In this document: positions 8,663-16,482 of the stretch, piece by piece
How positions within the stretch are numbered: the first letter of the stretch is position 1
How the letters are laid out: every line of letters begins with the position of its first letter
NCBI GenBank assembly: GCA_024280615.1
Contig: JAJRPU010000095.1
Coordinates: forward strand, 1-30,947
Direction of reading: 5' to 3'
Length of the DNA stretch: 30,947 nt
DNA from: Bacteroidota bacterium
Lineage (GTDB): Bacteria; Bacteroidota; Bacteroidia; JAADEI01
Position numbers and translations under genes: made by a program
The notes under the pieces: model-generated
Databases searched by the model: none
Seen by the model: the letters and a program-made list of their open reading frames with translations, nothing else
Told to the model about the DNA's origin: nothing

Positions 8663-8670
8663 TACTTTTG
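8663..8670 (+). promoter_or_regulatory. Possible -7 box immediately upstream of rfbC
   Basis: TACTTTTG is an exact TAnnTTTG match ending 8 nt before the rfbC ATG. No TTTG lies at the expected -33 spacing, so the call is weak; if real, the transcript would be nearly leaderless. Confidence 0.25.
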
Positions 8671-8678
8671 TAGAAAAA

Positions 8679-9248
8679 ATGCCGTTTGAAGTTGTAGAGA
8701 CCTTTTTTGATGGTGTTGTAAAGGTTATAAGACCTGTTGTTTTTGAGGACCATAGAGGTTATTTTATGGAAGCATATAGGGCTGACTTATTTAGGGAGAT
8801 AGGCATTAACGAACCTTTCGTTCAGGACAATCAATCTTTATCAAAGAAGGGGGTGATTAGGGGGCTTCATTTCCAGTGGGACCCACCTATGGGAAAGCTA
8901 ATGCGTGTGATTAGAGGGAAAGCGTTTTTAGTTGCCGTTGACCTAAGATATAATTCCCCAACTCTTGGCAAGTGGATAGGCATCACTGCTTCAGAAGATA
9001 ATAAGTTGATGCTGTGGGCACCGGCATCCTTCGCAAGAGGATTTGCTGCACTTACAGACAACACAGAAGTTCACTATAAGTGCACCGGGATATACAACCC
9101 TCAGGGTGAAGGGTCTATCAGATGGGATGACCCAGATATTGCAATAGATTGGCCCATTAAAGACCCTATACTGTCAGAGAAAGATGCAAAAGCAATGTCA
9201 TTGCAACAGTGGTTAAAAACGCCACATTCAAAGCTGTTCCGTATATGA
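8679..9248 (+). CDS. rfbC: dTDP-4-dehydrorhamnose 3,5-epimerase
   Basis: Cupin-fold epimerase of 189 residues that converts dTDP-4-keto-6-deoxyglucose to the 4-keto-rhamnose form for dTDP-L-rhamnose synthesis. Signatures: VFEDHRGYFMEAY (21-33), VIRGLHFQ with catalytic His64 (59-66), Lys73 in GKLMRVIRGKAFLVAVDLR, SFARGF at 117-122, then YKCTGIYNP with Tyr133 and Tyr139, IRWDDPDIAIDWP, and Asp169. Many homologues have FAHGF where this has FARGF, but the Arg form also occurs in the family. The gene stands alone here without rfbA, rfbB or rfbD, so the rest of the pathway must be elsewhere. Rhamnose would go to surface polysaccharide. Confidence 0.92.
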   Translation: MPFEVVETFFDGVVKVIRPVVFEDHRGYFMEAYRADLFREIGINEPFVQDNQSLSKKGVIRGLHFQWDPPMGKLMRVIRGKAFLVAVDLRYNSPTLGKWIGITASEDNKLMLWAPASFARGFAALTDNTEVHYKCTGIYNPQGEGSIRWDDPDIAIDWPIKDPILSEKDAKAMSLQQWLKTPHSKLFRI

Positions 9249-9266
9249 ATTCATATTTCAGAAAGA

Positions 9267-9298
9267 TTTCCACTTTTAAAAACAATTTCCTATTTTTG
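9267..9298 (+). promoter_or_regulatory. Bacteroidota-type promoter for the 9324 surface-protein gene
   Basis: TTTC (9267-9270, one mismatch to TTTG), 20-nt spacer, then an exact TAnnTTTG match, TATTTTTG (9291-9298). Predicted transcription start near 9305, about 19 nt before the ATG. Confidence 0.45.
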
Positions 9299-9323
9299 TA
9301 TTAGGAAAATCTAAATTAGGGTT

Positions 9324-11393
9324 ATGAGGGCAGTTGTAATAGTAATTGTTAGCGTTCTACTTGCGAGTGTGAGGGCTCAAAATGTTGGTATTGGTACAAC
9401 CAATCCGACAGAGAAACTCCATGTTCAAGGTAACTTGCGTTTGGATAGCGCTTTTATGCCTGGCAATAGTCCTGGAAATGCTGGACAAGTGCTGGTCAGC
9501 CAAGGACCTAATCAGCCGCCCAAATGGGACTCTTTATCTAACCTTTTGCCACCACCACCGCCCGATAAAGGAGATACTGTATGTTCCTCAGTTATGAGTA
9601 ATATGCTACAGAAATGGACCGGGGTTGCTCTGTGTAATTCAATAATTTTTGATAATGGCTCTCAAATAGGGATAAATACCACATCTCCAGCAGCAACAGT
9701 TGACATAAATGGCAACTTACGAGTTCGCACATTGCCAACAACTGTTCTACCTAACAACCTGATTATTGCTGACAACACAGGTATGATAGGAAGCCTGCCA
9801 TTTACTGGCAACTCAACCGATGTATTGAGGGGTGATGGAACATGGGCTCCTATTACTACAAGCGGTGGAATTTCAACTTGTGGAACAGTTACTGCAAATT
9901 ATATCCAAAAATGGACAGGTGTGGACCTATGTAACTCTATAATCTATGAAGATAATACCACGTTCAGAATAGGTATCGGCACCTCAACACCACTGGCAAA
10001 ACTGGATATTGCAGGGGACCTTAGAATACAAACTCTTTCCACTACATTAACTAAAAATGCTATTCTTGTTGCTGATAATAACGGAGTTGTTGGGGCATTA
10101 CCATTTACTGGCAACTCAACCGATGTGTTGAGGGGTGATGGAACATGGGCTCCTGTATCTGCCACATCTTCTGATGCAGACTGGTACAAACAAGGAACCA
10201 CTACTCCACCCTCTTCAATAGGCGACTCAATTTACACAAATGGTTGGGTTGGAATAAACAGTAATCCACCAAGGGGAATATTTGACATTTATGGGGATGG
10301 TGTTTGGATAGAAGGTGTCAATACAAATAGCAGTTTCAACGCTATTAATACGGCTGCTGACCTGATGGCTATAACTGATGATAACAAATACCTTTTGAAT
10401 CTGTATGTAACCAGCGACAACAACCATGGTGGGCTATATGTCCGTGCAATGCAGAATTCCGTCCCTTCACCAGGACCATTTTTACCCTCTAATAACACAG
10501 CCGCAATCGTAGAGATAGATAACTATGCTTCCGGACCTGCTTTACTTGTAACTTCATATCACGGTCCCAATGCTTATCCTATAAGGGCTCAAACAGACTC
10601 TTCTAAATACACCATTTTTGCAACAAATGCAAGGGAAGTTGACCAATCCAGAACCATTTACGCTGGCTATGTGGGTGCCACTTGCACAAGCGGATGTGCT
10701 GGAATCCTTGCGGAAGCTTATAATTCAGGAATTGGCAATGGCTCAGGCATTATCGCTATTGGTGGCTGGGCTGGTGTCTGGGGTCGCAGCTCTGACTTAA
10801 ATAACGTAGTCGTGGGAACATATGCAGGTTATTTCTCAGGTAATGTAAGGATAGTTGGAGACCTTTCAATAACAGGAAACCTAACAAAGGGAGGTGGCTC
10901 ATTTAAAATTGACCATCCATTAGACCCTGAAAACAAATACCTCGTGTTTAGCTTCGTGGAAGCTCCCGAACGACTCAATATATTTAGAGGAAGTGCCATT
11001 ACCGATAGTAATGGTTTTGCAAAAGTTCAGTTGCCAGATTACTTTAGTGCTGCCAACAAAAATGCGACAATTCATCTCACTGTTGAAAAATCTTTTGCTC
11101 AAGCCGTTGTCTGGGAACAAATTAACCCTCAAACCAATGCTTTTGTTATTAGAACTTCTGAACCAAATGTTAAAGTTAACTGGCTCGTTTTAGCAGAACG
11201 TAATGACCCATGGGCTCGCAAGAATCCTCTAATCGTTGAACAAGAAAAATCCCCAGAAGAACGCGGCTACTATCTGCATCCCGAAGCCTATGACAAACCA
11301 GCTCATTTAAGGATTGGATATGCACAGGAAATGCAACAGCTGGGCTCACCAGTTCCTGCCGAAGAGAAGCAAATAATGAAAGGTAGAGAATAA
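9324..11393 (+). CDS. Large exported tail-fibre-like surface protein with internal repeats
   Basis: Exported protein of 689 residues. A signal peptide (VVIVIVSVLLASVRA) is cut before QNVGIGTTNPTEKLHV, the classic start of Bacteroidota fibre-like proteins. A proline run (LPPPPPDKG) follows. The motif KWTGV(A/D)LCNSII and the block LPFTGNSTDVLRGDGTWAP each occur twice, the latter encoded by a 54-bp near-identical repeat. From about residue 523 there is a conserved C-terminal module beginning GGGSFKIDHPLDPENKYL, widespread in bacterial surface proteins, followed by NVKVNWLVLAERNDPWA. There is no S74 chaperone and no recognisable T9SS tail. A role in adhesion or surface coating is inferred. It is probably a single-gene transcript from the promoter just upstream. 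Confidence 0.75.
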   Translation: MRAVVIVIVSVLLASVRAQNVGIGTTNPTEKLHVQGNLRLDSAFMPGNSPGNAGQVLVSQGPNQPPKWDSLSNLLPPPPPDKGDTVCSSVMSNMLQKWTGVALCNSIIFDNGSQIGINTTSPAATVDINGNLRVRTLPTTVLPNNLIIADNTGMIGSLPFTGNSTDVLRGDGTWAPITTSGGISTCGTVTANYIQKWTGVDLCNSIIYEDNTTFRIGIGTSTPLAKLDIAGDLRIQTLSTTLTKNAILVADNNGVVGALPFTGNSTDVLRGDGTWAPVSATSSDADWYKQGTTTPPSSIGDSIYTNGWVGINSNPPRGIFDIYGDGVWIEGVNTNSSFNAINTAADLMAITDDNKYLLNLYVTSDNNHGGLYVRAMQNSVPSPGPFLPSNNTAAIVEIDNYASGPALLVTSYHGPNAYPIRAQTDSSKYTIFATNAREVDQSRTIYAGYVGATCTSGCAGILAEAYNSGIGNGSGIIAIGGWAGVWGRSSDLNNVVVGTYAGYFSGNVRIVGDLSITGNLTKGGGSFKIDHPLDPENKYLVFSFVEAPERLNIFRGSAITDSNGFAKVQLPDYFSAANKNATIHLTVEKSFAQAVVWEQINPQTNAFVIRTSEPNVKVNWLVLAERNDPWARKNPLIVEQEKSPEERGYYLHPEAYDKPAHLRIGYAQEMQQLGSPVPAEEKQIMKGRE
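9798..9851 (+). repeat. Direct repeat copy 1 (54 bp) inside the surface-protein gene
   Basis: Begins ccatttactggcaactcaac and ends catgggctcct. It differs by one base (tgtattg versus tgtgttg) from the copy at 10101-10154 and encodes the block PFTGNSTDVLRGDGTWAP. Confidence 0.9.
10101..10154 (+). repeat. Direct repeat copy 2 (54 bp) inside the surface-protein gene
   Basis: In-frame second copy of 9798-9851, 303 bp downstream, with one substitution. The flanking protein also repeats loosely (KWTGV.LCNSII and a GIG.S.P.A.LDI type section), so the duplicated unit is a module of about 101 residues. Confidence 0.9.
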
Positions 11394-11459
11394 GCAATCC
11401 CTCTATTGATTATATGGTGAGTCAACAATACCTTCGGGGAGCATATTTGTGTTTATATG

Positions 11460-11467
11460 TATATTTG
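11460..11467 (+). promoter_or_regulatory. Possible -7 box for the Crp/Fnr gene
   Basis: TATATTTG matches TAnnTTTG exactly and lies 44 nt before the ATG at 11512. There is no TTTG at the usual -33 distance. Confidence 0.3.
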
Positions 11468-11511
11468 CTATGAAACTCATTAGTTAGAGAGAAATAAAAA
11501 GGCGAAATTCT

Positions 11512-12231
11512 ATGAAGAGAAAAGAAAAGAAGGAGTGGCCACCGTTTGAATGCGAGACGTGCCCATGGTATCCATACAGTATGTTCCAGGACCTTACCAG
11601 AGAACAGCTGGAACAACTTTCCATGGAAAAAGAACCCCGTTTCTTTAAAAGGGGGGAAGTAATATTTGAAGCTGGGCATCCCCCAAGAGGAATGTATTGT
11701 ATCTACAAAGGAAAGGCAAAATTGGTTAAACAAGAGCATACAGACCACGAAATGATTGTAAGAATCGCTAGCGAAGGAGACGTTTTGGGATATAGGTCCA
11801 TTCTTGGTAGCACCCCATATTCAGCAACAGCTATAGCCCTGACAGATATGGTAACTTGCTACATTCCCCTTAGCTTAGTTAACAAATTGATTGAGAGCAA
11901 CCATAAAACGGCTCTCAGATTCCTCAGGCGATTGGCAAAGGACCTTGGAGAAGCAGAGAGCAGAATGGTATCCATCGCATATTCTCCAGTCAAAGAACGA
12001 ATAGCCAGAATCCTGCTTATGCTTCAAAAAGTGTACGGAACAGACGATGAGGGATACATTAATTTAGAACTCAGTAGGGAGGAACTGGCAAGCCTTACCG
12101 GAACAGTCGTGGAAACAGCCATCCGCAACCTCTCAGCCCTTGAAAAAGAAGGATACATTGAAGTTAACAAACGGAAAATCAAAATACTAAATAAGAACAA
12201 ACTAGCCTTCTTGGGAAACATTACTGACTGA
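11512..12231 (+). CDS. Crp/Fnr family transcriptional regulator
   Basis: Regulator of 239 residues: an N-terminal extension with CETCPWYP (Cys14, Cys17), a cyclic-nucleotide-binding-type barrel at about 25-125 (RFFKRGEVIFEAGHPPRGMY; EGDVLGYRSILGSTPYSATA), a dimer helix, and a winged helix-turn-helix at about 186-215 (LSREELASLTGTVVETAIRN). In Crp/Fnr proteins the recognition helix normally reads TRETVSR; here it is VVETAIR, keeping Glu and Arg. The pocket lacks a full cAMP-binding RxxE-type signature that I can recognise. The paired Cys is reminiscent of FNR-type redox or oxygen sensors, but four correctly spaced cysteines are not seen. It is a single gene, and its targets are unknown. Confidence 0.88.
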   Translation: MKRKEKKEWPPFECETCPWYPYSMFQDLTREQLEQLSMEKEPRFFKRGEVIFEAGHPPRGMYCIYKGKAKLVKQEHTDHEMIVRIASEGDVLGYRSILGSTPYSATAIALTDMVTCYIPLSLVNKLIESNHKTALRFLRRLAKDLGEAESRMVSIAYSPVKERIARILLMLQKVYGTDDEGYINLELSREELASLTGTVVETAIRNLSALEKEGYIEVNKRKIKILNKNKLAFLGNITD

Positions 12232-12544
12232 CAGACTATGCCACAAAAAGTCTTTTAAGCCTCCGAAAGCCTCTTGAAATACATTGGTTATTGCAAATAG
12301 TATAGCACTAATAAAAAGTAGTTCAAGCAGAATCGTGAAAGTAAATTAACACTACAATAATCATAGCACCAACTGTAAAGCCCCCGTAATATAAGCCATA
12401 AAGTTTGTTCTATAGTTTTCCTTTACTTGTTCCTATCCATTTAGCGAACTCTTCAAGCGTTACAGGTGCTTTCTTGTCTTTCCCAAACCATTCTCCGCAC
12501 CTTTGGAGCCAACGATATGCAGTCTTTAACCAACTGTGTTTTGT
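12205..12544 (-). pseudogene. Probable decayed gene (small two-part membrane protein remnant)
   Basis: On the minus strand, 12413-12544 is open for 44 codons and reads like real protein (KAPVTLEEFAKWIGTSKGKL), with no ATG, GTG or TTG start. It is stopped by TAG at 12410-12412. The same frame then continues as a membrane-like section (YGGFTVGAMIIVVLIYF) to a TGA at 12323-12325. A different frame (12205-12345) carries on as a second hydrophobic section (LELLFISAILFAITNVFQE), running into the 3' end of the Crp/Fnr gene antisense. Base composition of 12421-12535 is clearly less AT-rich than its surroundings. I read this as one gene broken by a stop and a frameshift. Other frames are also partly open, so this could be chance. 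The family is not recognised. Confidence 0.3.
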
Positions 12545-12766
12545 TTATGTCTTCACAACTTGTATATACTTTTTTTTGTTGTTTTTTAAGATTTCATAAC
12601 ATTCTTATGTCATATTTTGGGCACACAAACAAAATGTATTTTCGTGTCTCCGTCTCAAATTGATGGAGTTGTCAGTTGCTGCGAAACAGCATATTTAGTG
12701 GTGCAAAACGCGATTACTATTATCATAGTTATTAAGAATGCATGACTATACGTTTTTTCTAAATTT
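12232..12766. other. Gap between convergent genes, holding the gene remnant
   Basis: This 535-nt gap lies between the Crp/Fnr gene (plus) and the DUF4421-like gene (minus). The left part overlaps the probable pseudogene. The right part (12548-12766) is AT-rich with no convincing gene; plus-strand frames at 12405-12663 look like antisense noise. I see no terminator hairpin with a T-run. Confidence 0.45.
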
Positions 12767-13741
12767 TCAAATACCAAATAGGTATATAACCTGAAAAGCA
12801 GCGTTGTTCCACCGATTCTCTATTGTCAATAACTTTTTTGGAGATATTGTATGCTTCCTGGTAAAGGTATAAACTCTAAATACCCACCTATCGGTGGTAT
12901 ATAACATGTGAAAGGTGGCATGTAAAAATCCAAACATTTCTATTCGTCCTGCTGAATTACTACTGTTTCCGATTGTTATTTGTCCTGCTTGCATACTAAC
13001 CCCGAGCATGATACTTCCTCCTGTTCCCAATATTCTTGTTTTTCCTCTTCGTTGCCAGGCTTTTATTATCCAATTGTAATAGCCACCAAAAAATGCATCT
13101 ACAAATAGCATAGAGAGTTGTCTAAGATAAATCAAATTCGCATCATTTAGGATTAAAGGAATATCACTTCCTGTATTAAACGAGTAAAGACCTATGTCTG
13201 TACCTACTGCCCACGTGCCTCCACTTTTAATCTGCCTTTCTCCAAAGCTAAAGGCGTGTTTCCAGCTAAATTTATTAGGGCTGAAAAAGAAAACCAAACT
13301 TCCAAGTATCCGTGTAGAATTGAAGTTCGTCAATTCAAACTCCAAATCAGTATCTAAATCTCTTATTCTAAATCCTTTTAAATAAGCACTCTCTAATTCA
13401 ATTAGAAGTTTCTGTTTTATAATAATTGGAACATATAAATAAAATCTCTTAGAATTTTCTATTTCCGATTCTCTGTTAATTGCAAGGAAAATGGCTGGAA
13501 AGGGCTTAATTCTAAGCCATAGCCCAGACATATTGTAAAAGGAAGTTCCTTCATAGGCAGTATATTTAGAACGGAATACTATATAACTCTGTAGAGAACC
13601 TAATTGAAACCCTATGCCACTCACCCTACCCGAAATAATACGTTTTGAGTGCTCTTGAGCCCAACTAACATAAGTAAAGACAACAATTAAAAGAAAAAAT
13701 TTTGCCCTCCAAATTTTATTACAATTCATACTAATCGTCAT
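12767..13741 (-). CDS. Outer-membrane beta-barrel protein, DUF4421-like
   Basis: Predicted exported protein of 324 residues. The signal peptide has hydrophobic core FFLLIVVFTYVSWA, with cleavage before QEHS. The body is beta-rich and the central block AYLKGFRIRDLDTDLEFEL ... FSPNKFSWKHAFSFGERQIK, then GGTWAVGTDIGLYSF, resembles the DUF4421 family of Bacteroidota (conserved KFS...AF...QxKS.GS pattern). The protein ends in an aromatic strand (AAFQVIYLFGI) typical of outer-membrane barrels. Met5 (13729) is an alternative start. It is divergent from the TetR regulator, with only 66 nt between them, so local regulation by that TetR protein is plausible but unproven. The DUF assignment is by recollection of the motif and is moderate. 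Confidence 0.6.
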   Translation of the reverse strand: MTISMNCNKIWRAKFFLLIVVFTYVSWAQEHSKRIISGRVSGIGFQLGSLQSYIVFRSKYTAYEGTSFYNMSGLWLRIKPFPAIFLAINRESEIENSKRFYLYVPIIIKQKLLIELESAYLKGFRIRDLDTDLEFELTNFNSTRILGSLVFFFSPNKFSWKHAFSFGERQIKSGGTWAVGTDIGLYSFNTGSDIPLILNDANLIYLRQLSMLFVDAFFGGYYNWIIKAWQRRGKTRILGTGGSIMLGVSMQAGQITIGNSSNSAGRIEMFGFLHATFHMLYTTDRWVFRVYTFTRKHTISPKKLLTIENRWNNAAFQVIYLFGI

Positions 13742-13752
13742 TTCAAATACGT

Positions 13753-13786
13753 TTTGCTAATATAAGATAAAAATGCCTTAACTTTG
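13753..13786 (+). promoter_or_regulatory. Bacteroidota-type promoter for the TetR gene
   Basis: TTTG (13753-13756), 22-nt spacer, TAACTTTG (13779-13786, exact TAnnTTTG). Predicted start near 13793, some 15 nt before the ATG at 13808. It occupies the short divergent gap, so a regulator bound here would affect both genes. Confidence 0.45.
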
Positions 13787-13807
13787 TAATTGTAAAATTA
13801 GAGAACC

Positions 13808-14464
13808 ATGGCAAGAAGAGGAAGAAAACCCCGCACCAGCAGAAGCAAGTTGAGAGAACAGCTCATCGCTAAGGGACTCCCAATGGTCATAAAAGAGGGT
13901 CCCCTTCGTTTCAAAGTGGATGAGTTGTGCAACAAGCAAGGAATCTCAAAACGAACATTCTACGAAATCTTTGAAAGCAAGGAAATCTTCCTTGCCGAGG
14001 TGGTTCAACTTTTGCTTGAACAAACCTACGAGACCCTCAGAAGTGCAGAAGGTGAAACGGCATTAGACCAGCTCATGAACTGGAACGTTAATGTGGTCAA
14101 CCTGCTCAGGGAATTGCCCCTCACCACAGTTGACGAGCTGCAAAAACACTATCCTGCTGTTTGGGACACAGTGATCCGTTTTCTCAACAACAAAGTCCTT
14201 CCATTGTTGCTTGAAAACATAGAAAGAGGCAAGCAAGAAGGTCTTTACAGGGAAAACCTTGACGAACTCGTTATTTCACGTTTCAGAATGCACCTTTTTG
14301 AGTTTGTTTACGACAGAAGGTTCCTTAGAGAATGGGATTCCCCTGCCGACACATACATGCAGATTAGTGATGTTACTACAAGGGGAATGCTTACAGAAAA
14401 GGGAATGGACCGCTACCTGAAAATCCTTGAAGCCCTTAAGAGGAACGAAACAAGCCTTTCATAA
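13808..14464 (+). CDS. TetR/AcrR family transcriptional regulator
   Basis: Helical regulator of 218 residues. The N-terminus is strongly basic (MARRGRKPRTSRSK). The helix-turn-helix at about 36-60 reads VDELCNKQGISKRTFYEIFE and is followed by SKEIFLAEVV, the usual TetR signature (KxxLFxxV). The C-terminal ligand and dimer domain is divergent and gives no clue to the ligand. The gene faces away from the DUF4421-like outer-membrane protein, and autoregulation through the shared 66-nt region is a reasonable guess. No efflux pump is adjacent. The downstream ribosomal operon has its own promoter-like box, so it is probably a separate unit. Confidence 0.88.
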   Translation: MARRGRKPRTSRSKLREQLIAKGLPMVIKEGPLRFKVDELCNKQGISKRTFYEIFESKEIFLAEVVQLLLEQTYETLRSAEGETALDQLMNWNVNVVNLLRELPLTTVDELQKHYPAVWDTVIRFLNNKVLPLLLENIERGKQEGLYRENLDELVISRFRMHLFEFVYDRRFLREWDSPADTYMQISDVTTRGMLTEKGMDRYLKILEALKRNETSLS

Positions 14465-14506
14465 GGGAACTATAATGACACAGGCTTCCATTTATCTCTT
14501 TTGAGT

Positions 14507-14514
14507 TAACTTTG
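14507..14514 (+). promoter_or_regulatory. -7 box for the rplU operon
   Basis: TAACTTTG matches TAnnTTTG exactly and lies 19 nt upstream of the rplU ATG at 14533. An in-frame TTG at 14512 overlaps this box and would precede the predicted transcription start (about 14521), which supports the ATG as true start. Confidence 0.4.
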
Positions 14515-14532
14515 CTAATCAAAAGGGGTAGG

Positions 14533-14847
14533 ATGGAAGCCATTGTGTCAATTAAAGGGTTTCAATATAAGGTAGCACCAGGAAGGAAGGTTGTTATCCC
14601 TCGCCTGAAAGAGGAAGAGGGGTCAACTGTTAAGTTTTCTGATGTTTTAATGCTTGTTGACGATAAGGGTAATGTAGAATTTGGGAAGCCAACGCTTGAG
14701 GGTGTAGAGGTTGAGGCTCGTGTGGTTAAACATTTTAAGGATAAGAAAATTCTCGTTTTTAAGAAAAAGAGAAGGAAGCGATACAAAGTGCTACACGGGC
14801 ATCGTCAACCCTACACCCTCATTCAAATTTTGAACATAAACAAATAA
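14533..14847 (+). CDS. rplU: 50S ribosomal protein L21
   Basis: Ribosomal protein of 104 residues that binds 23S rRNA. It shows the L21 pattern: MEAIVSIKGFQYKVAPGRKV, LMLVDDKGNVEFGKP, EVEARVVKHFKDKKILVFKK and KKRRKRYKVLHGHRQPYT near the C-terminus. The ATG at 14533 is preceded by GGGGTAGG and gives the canonical N-terminus; the TTG seven codons upstream would add residues absent from the family. It is followed by rpmA after a 12-nt gap, the nearly universal rplU-rpmA pair. Confidence 0.95.
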   Translation: MEAIVSIKGFQYKVAPGRKVVIPRLKEEEGSTVKFSDVLMLVDDKGNVEFGKPTLEGVEVEARVVKHFKDKKILVFKKKRRKRYKVLHGHRQPYTLIQILNINK

Positions 14848-14859
14848 ATAAGGAGGCTT

Positions 14860-15144
14860 ATGGCTCATAAAAAAGGTCTGGGAAGCTCTCGTAACGGCCG
14901 CGATTCAATAAGCAAGCGACTTGGTGTTAAGCTCTATGGAGGCCAGTTCGCTAAAACCGGTAACGTTATCGTAAGGCAACGGGGAACCAAGTTCTGGCCC
15001 GGTGACGGTGTTGGAAGGGGTTCTGACGATACTCTTTTTGCTCTCAGAGATGGAATTGTGAGATTCAGACAACGAAAGGGTAGGACATACGTGGAAGTCA
15101 TCCCTATTGAACAATTTCAAGCTGAACAGGCAAAGGCTAACTAA
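14860..15144 (+). CDS. rpmA: 50S ribosomal protein L27
   Basis: Ribosomal protein of 94 residues with the invariant N-terminus MAHKKGLGSSRNGRDSISKR, which reaches toward the peptidyl transferase centre, then GVKLYGGQFAKTGNVIVRQR and KFWPGDGVGRGSDDTLFAL. A strong ribosome binding site (AAGGAGG) lies 5-10 nt before the ATG. The N-terminus carries no cleavable Firmicutes-type leader. It is second gene of the rplU-to-purS run. Confidence 0.96.
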   Translation: MAHKKGLGSSRNGRDSISKRLGVKLYGGQFAKTGNVIVRQRGTKFWPGDGVGRGSDDTLFALRDGIVRFRQRKGRTYVEVIPIEQFQAEQAKAN

Positions 15145-15162
15145 CAGGACTTACTATAGGAC

Positions 15163-16482
15163 TTGTTAGAATCCAAAAATTGGAAAGTGAAATTTGATAT
15201 TAGAGAGGGGTGGTCTGATTCCTATATTAAAAACAGAGAAAGGCTATATAAATTTTTACCTCCCAGAGCATTGGTGCTACTTCACAATCCTCGTCCGTCC
15301 TCTGCTACAGCCGATTTGCATTACGAACCTTATGAACCCGACAGGAATGTCTTTTACCTAACGGGCTTGGATATGCCTAACATATATGTATTGTTATGCC
15401 CCGATTATCCAGACAAGGCAAAGAGAGAAGTTGTTTTCTATGATGAGCCTTCAGAGGTCCAGAAGATATGGGAGGGAGAAGGGTTATCCGCCGAAGAAGT
15501 AAAGAAGACCAGTGGCATTACTACTATCCTCCCAACAAGTGAGTTTTTCTCCATTCTGCAACAACTAATGTTCCATTCGCAATACGTTTTTTTGAACCTG
15601 AATGAGAATGAGCGTTATGTTCCCTCAACAAATGACTTAGACAGACTATTTGCATCGCAAATTAAAAACCTTTATCCTGCTCACGAATTCAGGCGATTAA
15701 ATCCGATATTAGCACTTTTGCGTAGTGAAAAACAACCGAGAGAAATTGAATTTATAAAGAAAGCAGTTGAGATTACCCGCAAAGTGTTTATGGAACTTCT
15801 TGCCACTTTAAAAGACTTCAAGACCGAAGCGGAAGTTGAAGGTTTCATCACAGGTCGCATAATTGCTTATGGTGGAAGGAATGCTTTTCCTCCAATTGTA
15901 GCAGGGGGCAAAAACGCCACAATACTACACTACACCGACAATAACAAACCTCTTAATTCAGAGGACCTGTTGCTTTTGGACTTTGGAGCACAATATTTGT
16001 ATTGGAATGCTGATATGACTCGTGTTGTGCCTTATGGTGGAAAATTTTCTCCACGACAAAAAGAAGTTTATAATGCTGTGCTAAAAGTGCAACGGGAACT
16101 AATTTCTTTTATTAAGCCCGGGCTTACAATTGCCGAGATTCAGGAGGAAGCACAAAAGCTCACAGCCTATGCCCTTGTAGATTTAAGGCTAATGGACAGA
16201 GAAAAACTAAAAGACAAAAAAGAATACCAACCCTTCGTTAGAAAATATTTCCCTCATGGTTTCGGACATTTTATAGGACTAGATGTCCATGAACAAGGAT
16301 ATAGATATGAACCGTTGCGTCCCGGGGCATACATAACCTGTGAACCGGGAATCTATATACAGGAAGAAGGGATAGGAGTTCGTCTTGAAAACGACCTGAT
16401 TATCACAGAAACGGGCAACATAGATTTGATGGCAGATGTACCTATTGAACCTGAAGAAATAGAAGATTTGATTAACACATGA
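15163..16482 (+). CDS. pepP: Xaa-Pro aminopeptidase (aminopeptidase P, M24B)
   Basis: Metallopeptidase of 439 residues that removes N-terminal residues preceding proline. Residues 18-150 match the AMP_N domain (RERLYKFLPPRALVLLHNPR; FYLTGLDMPNIYVLL). The pita-bread M24 domain follows. Visible dinuclear-metal ligands are Asp273 (LLDFGAQY), Asp284 (NADMTR), His369 (HGFGHFIGLDVHE), Glu394 (CEPGIY) and Glu409 (VRLEND); His365 and His376 are also conserved. The start is TTG at 15163, with AGGA five nt upstream; no ATG lies near the N-terminus. It follows rpmA by 18 nt and its stop overlaps the pssA ATG (ATGA), so it is part of the same run. Confidence 0.92.
   Translation: MLESKNWKVKFDIREGWSDSYIKNRERLYKFLPPRALVLLHNPRPSSATADLHYEPYEPDRNVFYLTGLDMPNIYVLLCPDYPDKAKREVVFYDEPSEVQKIWEGEGLSAEEVKKTSGITTILPTSEFFSILQQLMFHSQYVFLNLNENERYVPSTNDLDRLFASQIKNLYPAHEFRRLNPILALLRSEKQPREIEFIKKAVEITRKVFMELLATLKDFKTEAEVEGFITGRIIAYGGRNAFPPIVAGGKNATILHYTDNNKPLNSEDLLLLDFGAQYLYWNADMTRVVPYGGKFSPRQKEVYNAVLKVQRELISFIKPGLTIAEIQEEAQKLTAYALVDLRLMDREKLKDKKEYQPFVRKYFPHGFGHFIGLDVHEQGYRYEPLRPGAYITCEPGIYIQEEGIGVRLENDLIITETGNIDLMADVPIEPEEIEDLINT

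Noticed and set aside
9036..9041. Arg replacing His in the FAHGF motif of RfbC as a sign of inactivation
   Set aside because: FARGF also occurs in the epimerase family, and the catalytic His64, Lys73 and Tyr residues are intact.
12453..12593. Alternative 46-codon minus-strand frame overlapping the gene remnant
   Set aside because: It has no start codon and begins in an A-rich tract; less protein-like than the 12413-12544 frame, though it shows that the call is uncertain.
12405..12663. Plus-strand open frames of 64-65 codons
   Set aside because: Low-complexity Phe/Ser/Leu-rich translations lying antisense to the better minus-strand coding signal; no ribosome binding site.
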